NCBI RefSeq assembly: GCF_026013605.1
Contig: NZ_JAPDPJ010000032.1
Span: forward strand, 1 to 64,000
DNA length: 64,000 nt
Source of the DNA: Plebeiibacterium sediminum
GTDB lineage: Bacteria > Bacteroidota > Bacteroidia > Bacteroidales > Marinilabiliaceae
Direction: 5' to 3'
Made by a program: the position numbers and the translations under genes. Numbering within the stretch: the first letter of the stretch is position 1; each line of letters starts with the position of its first letter. The notes below the pieces were generated by a model, which worked only from the letters and a program-made list of their open reading frames with translations, was not told the origin of the DNA and did not search any database. This document shows positions 9,207 to 18,078 of the stretch, one piece after another.

Positions 9207-10385
9207 CTAGTACAAAAATCCAAACAACCACAAAGGAATTACATGCTGTTCTCCCTTCTCAATCATATCTTTCGCAACTAATAAATTCTTATTTTTTTTA
9301 TCTTTTAATTCACTTTGCTCACTAACTATAAAATCGAATTTATCATCCACTTTAAAATCACCCTTGCACGATACTGCCAATTCATGAATGCTACCAACCT
9401 GATTATAAAAAAATGTTTTTAAAAGGTTGATTTTATCTACAGCATTACGACTAATACATTGTACCAGATTAGGATTATGTAAATAAATCAATGATGGTTT
9501 TTTTTGCATATCCTCTGGTCCATCATATAAAAGCTTTACTAAACGAGCCTGTCTTAAATAATACAGGTAATTCATTACAGTAGCTCTTGATGTACCAACA
9601 TGTGAACTTAACTTACTTACATTGGGCTGAAACGGAACTTCCTGTGCTATACTAAAAAGCAGTTTTCTAAGCCTTGGCAAATATTTTAATTCTATTTGTC
9701 GTAAAAAGCTGATGTCAATCTCTAATATTAAATTGACACTTTTCATTAAGTTTTCGGTATAATGTTGTTCGTCCAGATAAAATGGGTAATAACCATACTC
9801 CAAATAATCATCAAAGTATGCCAGAGGTTTAATATCTTTTACAATTTCAGAAGCGATTTTTTGATGATTCTTTATAATCTCTTCAAAGGTATAAGACTTA
9901 AATTTTTTACCTGTTTTTAATTCTAAAAACTCTCTGAACGAAAATCCTTCTAATTTATAAGAGTGAACTAAATCTCTTAAATGAGGATTTTCCTCTCTGA
10001 GCCTCATTACTGTTGAACCTGAAAATACGATCTGTAGATCCGTAAAATTTTCATAACAATATTTCAACTCTTCCGACCAACCCGGATACTTATACACCTG
10101 GTCAAGAACCAGGGTTTTGCCTCCTGTTTTTCTAAACTTATCGGCAAATGAAATAATACTGTGTTCTGAAAAATAGAGGTTATTAAGATTAACGTACAAA
10201 CATGACTTATCCAGTCCATATTTTGATTTAGCAAAATCTAAAAGAAAATTAGTTTTACCAATTCCCCTTGTTCCTTTAATTCCGATTAAACGATGATTCC
10301 AATCGATTTCATCCATCAATTTCCTTTTAATAGGAACTTTTAAATTATTAATCAGGAATTTATGTGTTTCAAAAAATGATTGCAC
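9207..10385 (-). CDS. AAA-type ATPase with DUF4143 C-terminal domain
   Basis: A 392-residue ATPase of the AAA_14/DUF4143 family. Walker A GTRGIGKT is near residue 37, Walker B reads TLVLDQV near 93, and a sensor-like IVFSGST follows near 118. The C-terminal half has a winged-helix-like segment (VSKLSSHVGTSRATVMNYL, about 260-280), then the DUF4143 region ending in a nuclease-like beta core (FDFIVSEQ). Such proteins are abundant in Bacteroidota and vary strongly between strains; their role is not established. It is a lone gene between PFOR and the divergent secreted pair, with no toxin or restriction partner in sight. Confidence 0.85.
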   Translation of the reverse strand: MQSFFETHKFLINNLKVPIKRKLMDEIDWNHRLIGIKGTRGIGKTNFLLDFAKSKYGLDKSCLYVNLNNLYFSEHSIISFADKFRKTGGKTLVLDQVYKYPGWSEELKYCYENFTDLQIVFSGSTVMRLREENPHLRDLVHSYKLEGFSFREFLELKTGKKFKSYTFEEIIKNHQKIASEIVKDIKPLAYFDDYLEYGYYPFYLDEQHYTENLMKSVNLILEIDISFLRQIELKYLPRLRKLLFSIAQEVPFQPNVSKLSSHVGTSRATVMNYLYYLRQARLVKLLYDGPEDMQKKPSLIYLHNPNLVQCISRNAVDKINLLKTFFYNQVGSIHELAVSCKGDFKVDDKFDFIVSEQSELKDKKNKNLLVAKDMIEKGEQHVIPLWLFGFLY

Positions 10386-10773
10386 GATATCTGTTTCAAT
10401 AATTGATTGACAAATGTAATATTAGAAACCTAATAATTGCAATGTGGAGATTACAATTTTAATATTAAGATGTAATTTATACTTATTAAAAATAATATTG
10501 AAATAGAAAATACAGTTAACAGTTATGGTCTTTAATTTTAATATTCCTGAATATATTGAGTATTAGAAATATTAATAATGATCATAAAAACATGTTGCTT
10601 TCTTTTACTATAACCCAGTCCCATTGACAATATTCATTTTTTAAGAAATCAAACTAATTAATCCGTTAATCAAAAAATATCTGAGTTTAGTTGAAACTAT
10701 AGCTTCTTTAAAATAAAATATATTTTAATTTGCGCTCCCCACATAATAAAAACCGACAAACAAATTATTTAAA
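10386..10773. other. Divergent intergenic region, 388 bp
   Basis: It separates the minus-strand ATPase from the plus-strand secreted pair and is very AT-rich. Besides the promoter at 10411-10443, a weak -7-like TTAATTTG at 10725-10732 could serve the rightward operon. Nothing else recognisable was seen. Confidence 0.4.
10411..10443 (-). promoter_or_regulatory. Predicted promoter of the DUF4143 ATPase gene
   Basis: A TACATTTG -7 box (10418-10411, minus strand) lies 21 bp downstream of an ATTG -33-like element (10443-10440). This gives a leader of about 20 nt to the ATG at 10385. Confidence 0.5.
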
Positions 10774-12027
10774 ATGATTAAAAATTTCATGAAGATTTTT
10801 TGGATTATCTTCTGCTTAATTCCAATATCGCAGAAGTTAATCGGGCAAATTAACACCCCTGACTTTACAATATTCCAGGGTAAAAATTCTATCAACAAGG
10901 AAGGCAAATCATATGATTTTGCCATTAACAAAAACGACGAGATAAAGATTGTATTATCTGTTGAAAAGGAAAAAGACCTTGCAAGTATTGTATTGATTGA
11001 TAAAAACAGTAATGAAACTGTATGGAAAAAAGGTAAAGTATCATCTGTTAACGAAACTATCAGAATTCCGGAAGAAAGTGTTTACTCCTTGCAGTTAACA
11101 GGTCGTGGCGGTAAAAAAGATGTTTCTATTTCCATAACCCGAATTTCAGGAAAAGAAAAATTGTACAACCCGGCATGGATGCAATACAATTCTATTAGTA
11201 CTGAAAATATCTCATATGAGGTAGACACTATGATAGGCTATCAAGATCCTGTTATTTCCTATCATGATATCAGATTGTTTAATAAATATATGTATCAAAA
11301 AGTTGATGTATTTGATTACAATGATCAGATTTTAGGTCAGGGAGGTATACACAATTCTCAGGCGAAAATCAAACCATTAGCAATTAATAAAGCCAACATT
11401 CCTGACAGTGCAATATTTAAAGGATATCATTACAATGTAAGTTCTACAATAGGTGGTGCAAAACATTGGGCTCTTGCCGATATTGGTGTTTCAGCTGCTT
11501 CTATGGTAATGAGTCCTGCAGCTTCTTTCGCGGCACATGGAGCAATGGGATTAATTGGTCCCCAACCAGGAAGTGAACCCATACAATATTTTATGTCCAA
11601 CCGTGAATCAGACCTAAAAGTAGCTCAGGAAATCTATTCTCTTTATAATTCAGGAAGAGAAGCTACAAACAAAGCAAAGGATGTTATTGGTGATATAGCA
11701 GGACACTTTAGTAGTAGTGCAGAAAAAAACGTTAAAGGCACAAAAGTTAAAGAGTATAACGAAGGTGATATGTCTTTTAACGAAAAAGGTTTAGTAACCA
11801 ATCTATCTGTTACTGAAGCCTTACCCCCTACTGCAAAATATATTTTATTTGGAAACCCTGATATTGGACAAGCTAAAAACTTAAAGTTAAACGCTTATGC
11901 ACTATATTACAAGCCTACATACAACACCCTTAGTGCAGAAGAGCAATATTTTCAGGCGCTTATTCAAAAATTAAGCAAGACTAAAATAAAATATACAAAA
12001 ACTATTCATTTAGAATCAATCAAATAA
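10774..12027 (+). CDS. Secreted protein of unknown function (first of a pair)
   Basis: A 417-residue protein that I do not recognise as a named family. Residues 1-25 form a Sec signal peptide ending near LIGQ. Residues about 27-125 look like a small beta-sandwich of the bacterial pre-peptidase kind, with alternating strands such as DEIKIVLSV and ESVYSLQLTG; this assignment is by eye. Residues about 228-262 are a Gly/Ala/Ser-rich hydrophobic stretch (ADIGVSAASMVMSPAAS and on) in a protein that otherwise has no membrane segment. It is followed by a helical region and a C-terminal part with no known motif. The next gene begins 45 bp later on the same strand and has a similar N-terminal domain, so the two probably act together outside the cytoplasm. 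A membrane-active or structural role is only a guess. Confidence 0.75.
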   Translation: MIKNFMKIFWIIFCLIPISQKLIGQINTPDFTIFQGKNSINKEGKSYDFAINKNDEIKIVLSVEKEKDLASIVLIDKNSNETVWKKGKVSSVNETIRIPEESVYSLQLTGRGGKKDVSISITRISGKEKLYNPAWMQYNSISTENISYEVDTMIGYQDPVISYHDIRLFNKYMYQKVDVFDYNDQILGQGGIHNSQAKIKPLAINKANIPDSAIFKGYHYNVSSTIGGAKHWALADIGVSAASMVMSPAASFAAHGAMGLIGPQPGSEPIQYFMSNRESDLKVAQEIYSLYNSGREATNKAKDVIGDIAGHFSSSAEKNVKGTKVKEYNEGDMSFNEKGLVTNLSVTEALPPTAKYILFGNPDIGQAKNLKLNAYALYYKPTYNTLSAEEQYFQALIQKLSKTKIKYTKTIHLESIK

Positions 12028-12072
12028 TACATGTATAAGTATCTGATTCAATCAATAATATCATCGATAAAA

Positions 12073-14142
12073 ATGAAAAACATATATATATTACTATCAC
12101 TCATTTTCTGTCTCTCTTCATTTCATACATTAAGAGCTGAAGATATTGACATTGTGAAAGGAAACTTTTCTTCAGGAAAAAACATTTCTTTACTAAAAAC
12201 ATTTACTGCTTCAAAAGGCGATATCATTGACCTTGACTTAACTGTAGACCATAAAAGAAGAGGACTTAATATTTACATTAAACAACACCCGGGTAACCTT
12301 GTTATTTTTGACTTTGAGGACAAACAGACTCTAAATAAAAATTTCATAGTTCCTACAGATGCTATTTACGAAGTATATTATGGAGGTGAAAAGGTAGACT
12401 TTACTTTAAACATAGTTAATCACACCAACAATCCCAACGGACCCAACCACGGTGATATTATATACGTTTGTATACCAGATACCAGCTTTGCCAGTGGTTA
12501 TGTTGACACTAAAATTGGTGAAAACTATAAACTAGCACCTTACAAGGAAAAAGTAATGTTTTCAACTACTATTGAAAACGAACAAGTTTGTACAAGAGAC
12601 TTTTTTACTGGCGTAGATATGATGAGATTATCCATACCTGGTGACAAAAAGGACGAATACAGAGAGCAAAAATTATTATCATATACGGTTAACCTCACAT
12701 GTCAGTCCCCTACGCTGTACTCTAAAATGCAAAATGCAGTAAAAAGCAGCGCAGAGGCGTTACCCGATTATAAAGACATCATTGGTGGCGTTTCAAGCAA
12801 AGGGATTAAGAAGATGAATCCTAAAAACAAATACGATGTAGTACCTGACATCAATAAAGAGCAGGAAAAATTAGATAATATTAAAGAAGTGATTTCTTTA
12901 TCTGGCGAGGCAGCAAATGTTGCATCAGAAGGAACATCTGTCGAAAACATTGCATCAACCGTTGCCTATTTAATGGATGGCGAGGAGCTTACTCATACTG
13001 CAATAAATAAGGGATTAGATATAATTGGGGCTCCAGGAGAAGTTTCTGCAATTGTAGATAAGGTATACGAATTTCCAGGGACAACAGAGTTGGTTCAAAA
13101 TGCTATTGACCAACTTGCACCTACCATAAATGGAAGTGCCTGGATGGACATCAAACAACAACATCTGAAATCTAAACCTTATTATGAATTCCCGGAAAAG
13201 ACATTCTATATAAAATCGGCTTTGAACTTCGCTGAAGACAAAGGTTATCTGGATGTTCCAGGCAGTCCAACTGCGGCTGAAAATGGTTTGGAATTAAAAG
13301 CGTGGAATATGACCTCTGGAGCAGACCGTTTATTTAAAGTAGTACCATCTCAAAAATACAAAGGCTATTACTACATACAATCTGCATTACCAGGAGCAAA
13401 ACCTGTTGTACTAGATCATAAGGGAGGTAGTTTTAACCTTCAAAAATATGGAAATGACATACATCTATGGTCAAAACACAACGGGACTTCTCAGATGTTT
13501 AGGTTTGAACATTTAGGTGGCGGAAAATTCAGGATTTACAATTACAATGGGTACTTGCTATGTTTCTCCGGAAGAAAAGTGGATAACGGCACACAGTTAG
13601 AAATTTGGGAAGATGAATCAGTTGGTGGTTTTAATGAGTGGTATTTAATTGACCCCACAACAAAACAACCATTCATACCTCAAAACGCAGTTGGGAATTC
13701 AGAAGTATACGAGGATGTAAGAACTATTTCGGCCAAAGGAAGCTCAATAAATAAAACGGTAACATTGGCAAAGGAAGATGCTCCTCTTAACACAGATCTT
13801 TCTCATGTTGACTTAAATGTTCTGATAAAAAAGAATGGTGCTGAATGTACAGCAAAATTAATTATTGATGCTAAATACAGAGTAACTGATTATACAGATG
13901 TTGTACGATACAATAAAATTTCAGATCCGGTAATGACAAAAGATTTTTGGTCTGCATATAAAATCAATTACCATTATGACATCATGTTTGCCAATCAAAC
14001 AAAGGACTATTACAAAAAAATCACTAAAAACGAATACTACAATTACAACAAACCTAAAAGTGAAATTGTAGATAAAACAAACGTTGAACAAGTTGAACGT
14101 ATTAAACAATACGATATTCTAACCCAACCAACCGATAAATAA
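12073..14142 (+). CDS. Secreted protein with ricin-type lectin domain (second of a pair)
   Basis: The open frame begins at 12031, but the ATG at 12073 is preferred: it opens directly into a signal peptide (MKNIYILLSLIFCLSS, cleavage near LRAED), giving 689 residues. Next comes a beta-rich N-terminal domain resembling that of the upstream gene (KGDIIDLDLTV, AIYEVYYGG), then about 200 residues with helical, Ala/Ser/Glu-rich parts. A ricin B / beta-trefoil lectin region lies at about residues 372-525, with repeats ending in ADRLFKV, SQMFRFEHL and FNEWYLI. The C-terminal domain of about 150 residues is unrecognised. The lectin fold suggests binding to sugars or surface polymers; the ligand is unknown. 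A 40-bp palindromic terminator follows directly. Confidence 0.8.
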   Translation: MKNIYILLSLIFCLSSFHTLRAEDIDIVKGNFSSGKNISLLKTFTASKGDIIDLDLTVDHKRRGLNIYIKQHPGNLVIFDFEDKQTLNKNFIVPTDAIYEVYYGGEKVDFTLNIVNHTNNPNGPNHGDIIYVCIPDTSFASGYVDTKIGENYKLAPYKEKVMFSTTIENEQVCTRDFFTGVDMMRLSIPGDKKDEYREQKLLSYTVNLTCQSPTLYSKMQNAVKSSAEALPDYKDIIGGVSSKGIKKMNPKNKYDVVPDINKEQEKLDNIKEVISLSGEAANVASEGTSVENIASTVAYLMDGEELTHTAINKGLDIIGAPGEVSAIVDKVYEFPGTTELVQNAIDQLAPTINGSAWMDIKQQHLKSKPYYEFPEKTFYIKSALNFAEDKGYLDVPGSPTAAENGLELKAWNMTSGADRLFKVVPSQKYKGYYYIQSALPGAKPVVLDHKGGSFNLQKYGNDIHLWSKHNGTSQMFRFEHLGGGKFRIYNYNGYLLCFSGRKVDNGTQLEIWEDESVGGFNEWYLIDPTTKQPFIPQNAVGNSEVYEDVRTISAKGSSINKTVTLAKEDAPLNTDLSHVDLNVLIKKNGAECTAKLIIDAKYRVTDYTDVVRYNKISDPVMTKDFWSAYKINYHYDIMFANQTKDYYKKITKNEYYNYNKPKSEIVDKTNVEQVERIKQYDILTQPTDK

Positions 14143-14150
14143 CAAACACA

Positions 14151-14190
14151 AAAAAAGGGATGATTAAACTAGTTTAATCATCCCTTTTTT
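14151..14190. terminator. Bidirectional terminator (perfect 40-bp palindrome)
   Basis: A perfect 20+20 bp inverted repeat without a fixed loop, with A6 at one end and T6 at the other. It lies between the convergent ricin-protein gene and rho and can serve both. Confidence 0.92.
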
Positions 14191-14210
14191 ATTTATCTTA
14201 AAACTATTGA

Positions 14211-15914
14211 TTATTCATCATTCATAGAAATCAAAAACTCTTCATTACTGCGAGTTTTTCTCATTCTATCTTGTAAAAAGTCCATTGCTTCTAATGGATT
14301 CATATCTGCTAAGTAATTTCTTAAAATCCAGATACGGTTTAAGCTCTCTTTATCAAGCAATAAGTCCTCTCTACGAGTACTTGATAAAGTAACATCAACA
14401 GCTGGGTAAATACGCTTGTTAGATAATCTTCTATCCAACTGAAGCTCCATATTACCGGTTCCTTTAAATTCTTCGAAGATAACCTCATCCATTTTAGAAC
14501 CTGTTTCAGTTAATGCTGTTGCCAAAATTGTTAATGAACCACCATCTTCAATATTACGGGCAGCACCAAAAAATCTTTTTGGTTTGTGTAATGCATTTGC
14601 ATCCACACCACCAGATAATACTTTACCTGAAGCTGGAGAAACAGTATTATAGGCTCTTGCTAAACGAGTAATAGAATCAAGTAACACAACTACATCGTGT
14701 CCACACTCTACCATTCTTTTTGCTTTTTCCAATACGATATTAGCCACTTTTACGTGTCTTTCTGCAGGCTCATCAAAAGTAGATGAAATTACTTCAGCAT
14801 TTACACTACGTGCCATATCTGTAACCTCTTCAGGACGTTCATCAACTAATAAGATGATCATGTAAACCTCAGGGTGATTAGCTGCAATTGCATTGGCAAC
14901 CTCTTTTAATAAAACAGTTTTACCAGTTTTAGGTTGAGCTACAATTAAACCACGCTGTCCTTTACCAATCGGAGCAAACATATCCACTACTCTGGTAGAA
15001 AGACTATCTTTTCCACTTCCTGTGATTTTAAATTTTTCATCAGGGAAAATTGGCGTTAAGTGATCAAATGGTACACGGTCGCGAACAATCTGTGGACTTC
15101 TACCATTGATTTCTTCAACTTTAATTAAAGGAAAATATTTTTCACCTTCTTTAGGAGGACGAATACTTCCTAATACAGTATCTCCTGTTTTTAAACCAAA
15201 AAGTTTAATCTGAGATTGAGATACATAAATATCATCAGGAGAGTTTAAGTAGTTATAATCAGAAGATCTAAGGAAACCATATCCATCCTGCATGATCTCT
15301 AATACTCCGGAAGCAGAAATAATTCCATCGAAATCAAAAGCCTTATCTTGCTGCTTATCTTGTCTTCGTTGTTGGTTATTATCTTTGTTTCCTCTATTAT
15401 CGTATTGTCTTCTTTTTCCGTCGTTGTCTCCCTGACGTTGACGTCTGTTATCCTGACCGGCATTATCTTTTGATTTTTCCCTATCGTCGGATTTTCTTTT
15501 AGGAGCTTCTTTAACTGCAGCAGCTTCAGATTCTTTTTTAGCCTCAGCCATCTTCTCTTCTTTTCTGGAAGCTTCTTCAGCTTTTAATCTTTGTGCCTCT
15601 AGTTTTTCTGCAATTGTTTCGGTTTTTACTTCAGCCTCAACATCTGCATTCATATTTTGCTGTTCTACTTTTTCTTCCTTGGTAACGGGTACAACTTTTT
15701 GAATCTTAGTTGTTGTTCTAACTCTTTTGGTAGGTTTTTTCTCGGAAGTTTTTTCTGTTTTCTTTTTCTCTGATGCAGCAATAGCTTGCTCATCAAGGAT
15801 TTTATAAATTAAATCCTGTTTTTTAAACGAATCGATTCGCTTAATCTTTAACTCTTTCGCGATATCTTTAAGATCTGCTAAAAGTTTTTTATTCAATTCA
15901 AGAATATCGTACAT
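14211..15914 (-). CDS. rho: Transcription termination factor Rho
   Basis: A 567-residue hexameric RNA-dependent ATPase that terminates transcription. Residues 1-45 form the Rho_N helical domain. Residues about 46-200 are a low-complexity insertion rich in Lys, Glu, Arg, Gln and Asn, absent from the 419-residue E. coli protein but usual in Bacteroidota. The cold-shock-like RNA-binding domain follows ([19 protein letters not shown] near 205-225). The ATPase core has Walker [12 protein letters not shown] near 325 and the [10 protein letters not shown] motif near 355. The Q-loop and R-loop segments ([17 protein letters not shown]) are intact. It has its own promoter with a long leader (see 16064-16095). 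Confidence 0.97.
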   Translation of the reverse strand: MYDILELNKKLLADLKDIAKELKIKRIDSFKKQDLIYKILDEQAIAASEKKKTEKTSEKKPTKRVRTTTKIQKVVPVTKEEKVEQQNMNADVEAEVKTETIAEKLEAQRLKAEEASRKEEKMAEAKKESEAAAVKEAPKRKSDDREKSKDNAGQDNRRQRQGDNDGKRRQYDNRGNKDNNQQRRQDKQQDKAFDFDGIISASGVLEIMQDGYGFLRSSDYNYLNSPDDIYVSQSQIKLFGLKTGDTVLGSIRPPKEGEKYFPLIKVEEINGRSPQIVRDRVPFDHLTPIFPDEKFKITGSGKDSLSTRVVDMFAPIGKGQRGLIVAQPKTGKTVLLKEVANAIAANHPEVYMIILLVDERPEEVTDMARSVNAEVISSTFDEPAERHVKVANIVLEKAKRMVECGHDVVVLLDSITRLARAYNTVSPASGKVLSGGVDANALHKPKRFFGAARNIEDGGSLTILATALTETGSKMDEVIFEEFKGTGNMELQLDRRLSNKRIYPAVDVTLSSTRREDLLLDKESLNRIWILRNYLADMNPLEAMDFLQDRMRKTRSNEEFLISMNDE

Positions 15915-16330
15915 AATTTTTTACCAATAAATTCTCTTGGGGAAATTAACACTTTGAAGATTCAAAATCTTCTCGATATAATTTAATATTGTTTTTTAAT
16001 TGATTTTTGTCCTGATACGGCCTTTGATTCTACAAATAAGAAAGATGCCCAGAAGATTTGTTGCAAACTTAAGAATATTTGAATAAATCCACAAAATAAA
16101 ATGGAATATTTATTGGTCCTGATACTTAAATAATAATATTGCAGGTGAAAATCAAGCTATAAACTTAAAATTCAGCACACTGAATCTCACTACTACTAAT
16201 TACCATGAACATCTATGTAAAAAAAGAATAGGTTCATGTAAACTATCCTATATTTTTTTGATTCTAAAACAAATCGCAATGTTTTTTTGTTATATTTACT
16301 ATTACTTAAAGACTAACCAACTATTTCAAG
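15915..16330. other. Divergent region between rho and the primary sigma gene
   Basis: 416 bp without a gene. The leftward part is the rho leader of about 140 nt downstream of the promoter at 16064-16095. No clear TAnnTTTG box was found for the rightward sigma gene; the nearest similar string is TATATTTA near 16294. Confidence 0.5.
16064..16095 (-). promoter_or_regulatory. Promoter of rho
   Basis: A complete match to the Bacteroidota consensus on the minus strand: TTTG (16095-16092), a 20-bp spacer, then TAAGTTTG (16071-16064). Transcription would start near 16057, leaving an untranslated leader of about 140 nt before the rho ATG at 15914. Confidence 0.75.
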
Positions 16331-17194
16331 ATGAGACAACTCAAAATTACAAAACAAGTAACAAACCGGGAAACACCGTCTTTGGATAAATATTTGCATG
16401 AAATAGGTAAGGTAAAATTATTATCTGCAGAAGAAGAAGTAAAACTTGCAAAAAGAATAAAAGACGGAGATCAGGCCGCTCTGGAAAGACTTATAAATGC
16501 TAATTTACGATTTGTTGTTTCGGTAAGTAAACAATATCAGAATCAGGGTTTGAGTTTACCGGATTTAATTAACGAAGGTAACCTTGGATTAATAAAAGCA
16601 GCACAACGCTTTGATGAAACACGAGGTTTTAAATTTATTTCGTATGCTGTTTGGTGGATTAGGCAATCTATATTACAAGCTCTGGCTGAACAAGCCCGAA
16701 TCGTTCGCTTGCCATTGAATAAGATTGGTTCAATGAATAAAGTAAGTAATACTTTCTCCATACTTGAACAGGAATTTCAAAGAGAACCTACTTCAGAAGA
16801 AATAGCAGCTACATTAGACCTTGCTCCAAAGGAGGTGAAAGAGTCGTTACGTGCTATGAATAAGCACATTTCAATGGATGCTCCATTAAGAAAAGATGAG
16901 GACAACAACCTCTATGACACGCTATTAAGTACAGACACTATTAGTCCTGATAATGAACTACTAACAGATTCTTTAAGAAGAGAAATAGAAAGATCTCTTT
17001 CTACATTATCGGTTAGAGAAGCTGATATCATCAGGTTATATTATGGATTAAAAGGGGAACCACCATATTCTTTGGAGGAAATTGGTAACTTATTCAATCT
17101 TACCAGAGAAAGAGTAAGACAAATTAAAGAGAAAGCAATTAAACGATTAAAACACACTTACAGAAGTAAAATTCTACGTTCTTATTTAGGTTAA
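16331..17194 (+). CDS. rpoD: Primary (housekeeping) RNA polymerase sigma factor
   Basis: A 287-residue sigma-70 family factor that directs RNA polymerase to housekeeping promoters. Region 1.2 begins at [11 protein letters not shown] (about residue 16), and region 2 contains the core-binding and -10 helix segment ([16 protein letters not shown], about 100-116). Region 3 follows, and region 4.2 carries the helix-turn-helix [20 protein letters not shown] near 242-262. Region 1.1 and the non-conserved insertion of E. coli RpoD are missing. This is the known form of the Bacteroidota primary sigma and fits the atypical TAnnTTTG promoters here. It is monocistronic, with a strong terminator at 17221-17260. 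Confidence 0.95.
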   Translation: MRQLKITKQVTNRETPSLDKYLHEIGKVKLLSAEEEVKLAKRIKDGDQAALERLINANLRFVVSVSKQYQNQGLSLPDLINEGNLGLIKAAQRFDETRGFKFISYAVWWIRQSILQALAEQARIVRLPLNKIGSMNKVSNTFSILEQEFQREPTSEEIAATLDLAPKEVKESLRAMNKHISMDAPLRKDEDNNLYDTLLSTDTISPDNELLTDSLRREIERSLSTLSVREADIIRLYYGLKGEPPYSLEEIGNLFNLTRERVRQIKEKAIKRLKHTYRSKILRSYLG

Positions 17195-17220
17195 ATGCAT
17201 CATGAATGATATTGAATAAT

Positions 17221-17260
17221 AGAGGGAAATGAAAGTACATCTTCATTTCCCTCTTTTTTT
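17221..17260 (+). terminator. Rho-independent terminator of the sigma gene
   Basis: A 13-bp perfect stem (17221-17233 with 17242-17254), 8-nt loop, and a T-run to 17260. Confidence 0.9.
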
Positions 17261-17276
17261 CATTAATCTTTCTTAC

Positions 17277-17284
17277 TATTTTTG
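17277..17284 (+). promoter_or_regulatory. -7 box of the rpe promoter
   Basis: TATTTTTG matches TAnnTTTG and lies directly after the sigma-gene terminator. No exact TTTG is seen at -33 (the T-run of the terminator occupies it). Its last bases overlap the in-frame TTG at 17282, which supports starting rpe at the ATG at 17318. Confidence 0.5.
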
Positions 17285-17317
17285 CAGGCAAACATACATA
17301 TTAACATAATCTTAATA

Positions 17318-17998
17318 ATGAAACATTTAATTGCACCTTCTCTATTAGCGGCAGATTTTGCCAAAATGGAATCGCAAATTGAAATTATAAATAATAGTGA
17401 TGCAGACTGGCTTCATCTGGATATAATGGACGGTGCTTTTGTTCCAAACATATCTTTTGGTTTACCTGTATTAAAATCCTTACGCCCTCATATAGAAAAG
17501 CCTTTTGATGTTCATTTAATGATCGAAAATCCTGATAAGTTCATTAGTGATTTTAAAGAAGCAGGCGCAGATCTTTTAAACGTTCATTATGAAGCATGTA
17601 CCCATTTACACAGAACCATTGATGCCATTAAAAAAGAAGGGATGCAAGCTGGGGTTACATTAAATCCTCATACACCTGTATTTTTATTGGAAGAAATAAT
17701 AACTGAAGTTGATTTAGTATTATTGATGTCAGTAAATCCTGGTTTTGGAGGACAAAAATTTATTGAAAACACCTATAAAAAACTTACAGATTTAAAGAAT
17801 TTAATTGAACGAAAAGGGAGCCGTGCTTTAATTGAAGTAGATGGAGGCGTCACTATAGCCAATGCTCAACAATTAATAAATGCAGGTGCTGATGTACTAG
17901 TAGCCGGTAGTGCTGTTTTTAATGCTCCCGATCCTATTAATGCAGTATATGAATTAAAGCATTTTTTACCAGAACCACCGCCTTTAAACCTTGCTTAA
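17318..17998 (+). CDS. rpe: Ribulose-phosphate 3-epimerase
   Basis: A 226-residue TIM-barrel enzyme that interconverts ribulose 5-phosphate and xylulose 5-phosphate in the pentose phosphate pathway. It starts MKHLIAPSLLAADFA. HLDIMDGAFVPNISFG carries the metal-binding His and catalytic Asp, FDVHLMIENP the second His, and LMSVNPGFGGQKF the loop over the active site. EVDGGV holds the second catalytic Asp, and the phosphate-binding end reads VAGSAVF. The frame could start at a TTG at 17282, but that codon overlaps the promoter; the ATG at 17318 matches the family start. Confidence 0.96.
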   Translation: MKHLIAPSLLAADFAKMESQIEIINNSDADWLHLDIMDGAFVPNISFGLPVLKSLRPHIEKPFDVHLMIENPDKFISDFKEAGADLLNVHYEACTHLHRTIDAIKKEGMQAGVTLNPHTPVFLLEEIITEVDLVLLMSVNPGFGGQKFIENTYKKLTDLKNLIERKGSRALIEVDGGVTIANAQQLINAGADVLVAGSAVFNAPDPINAVYELKHFLPEPPPLNLA

Positions 17999-18027
17999 TG
18001 ATATAAGACAAACTTTAAGATAAATAC

Positions 18028-18072
18028 AAAAGAGGTTATATTTAATAAATTTAAGATATAACCTCTTTTTTT
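18028..18072. terminator. Terminator between rpe and the GH28 gene
   Basis: A 14-bp perfect stem (18028-18041 with 18056-18069) runs into a T-run on the plus strand and a short one on the minus strand. It serves rpe and probably the convergent glycosidase gene. Confidence 0.85.
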
Positions 18073-18078
18073 ATTACT

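Noticed and set aside
12031-12072. Longer start of the ricin-domain protein at 12031
   Set aside because: The additional 14 residues would hide the signal peptide that starts at the ATG at 12073.
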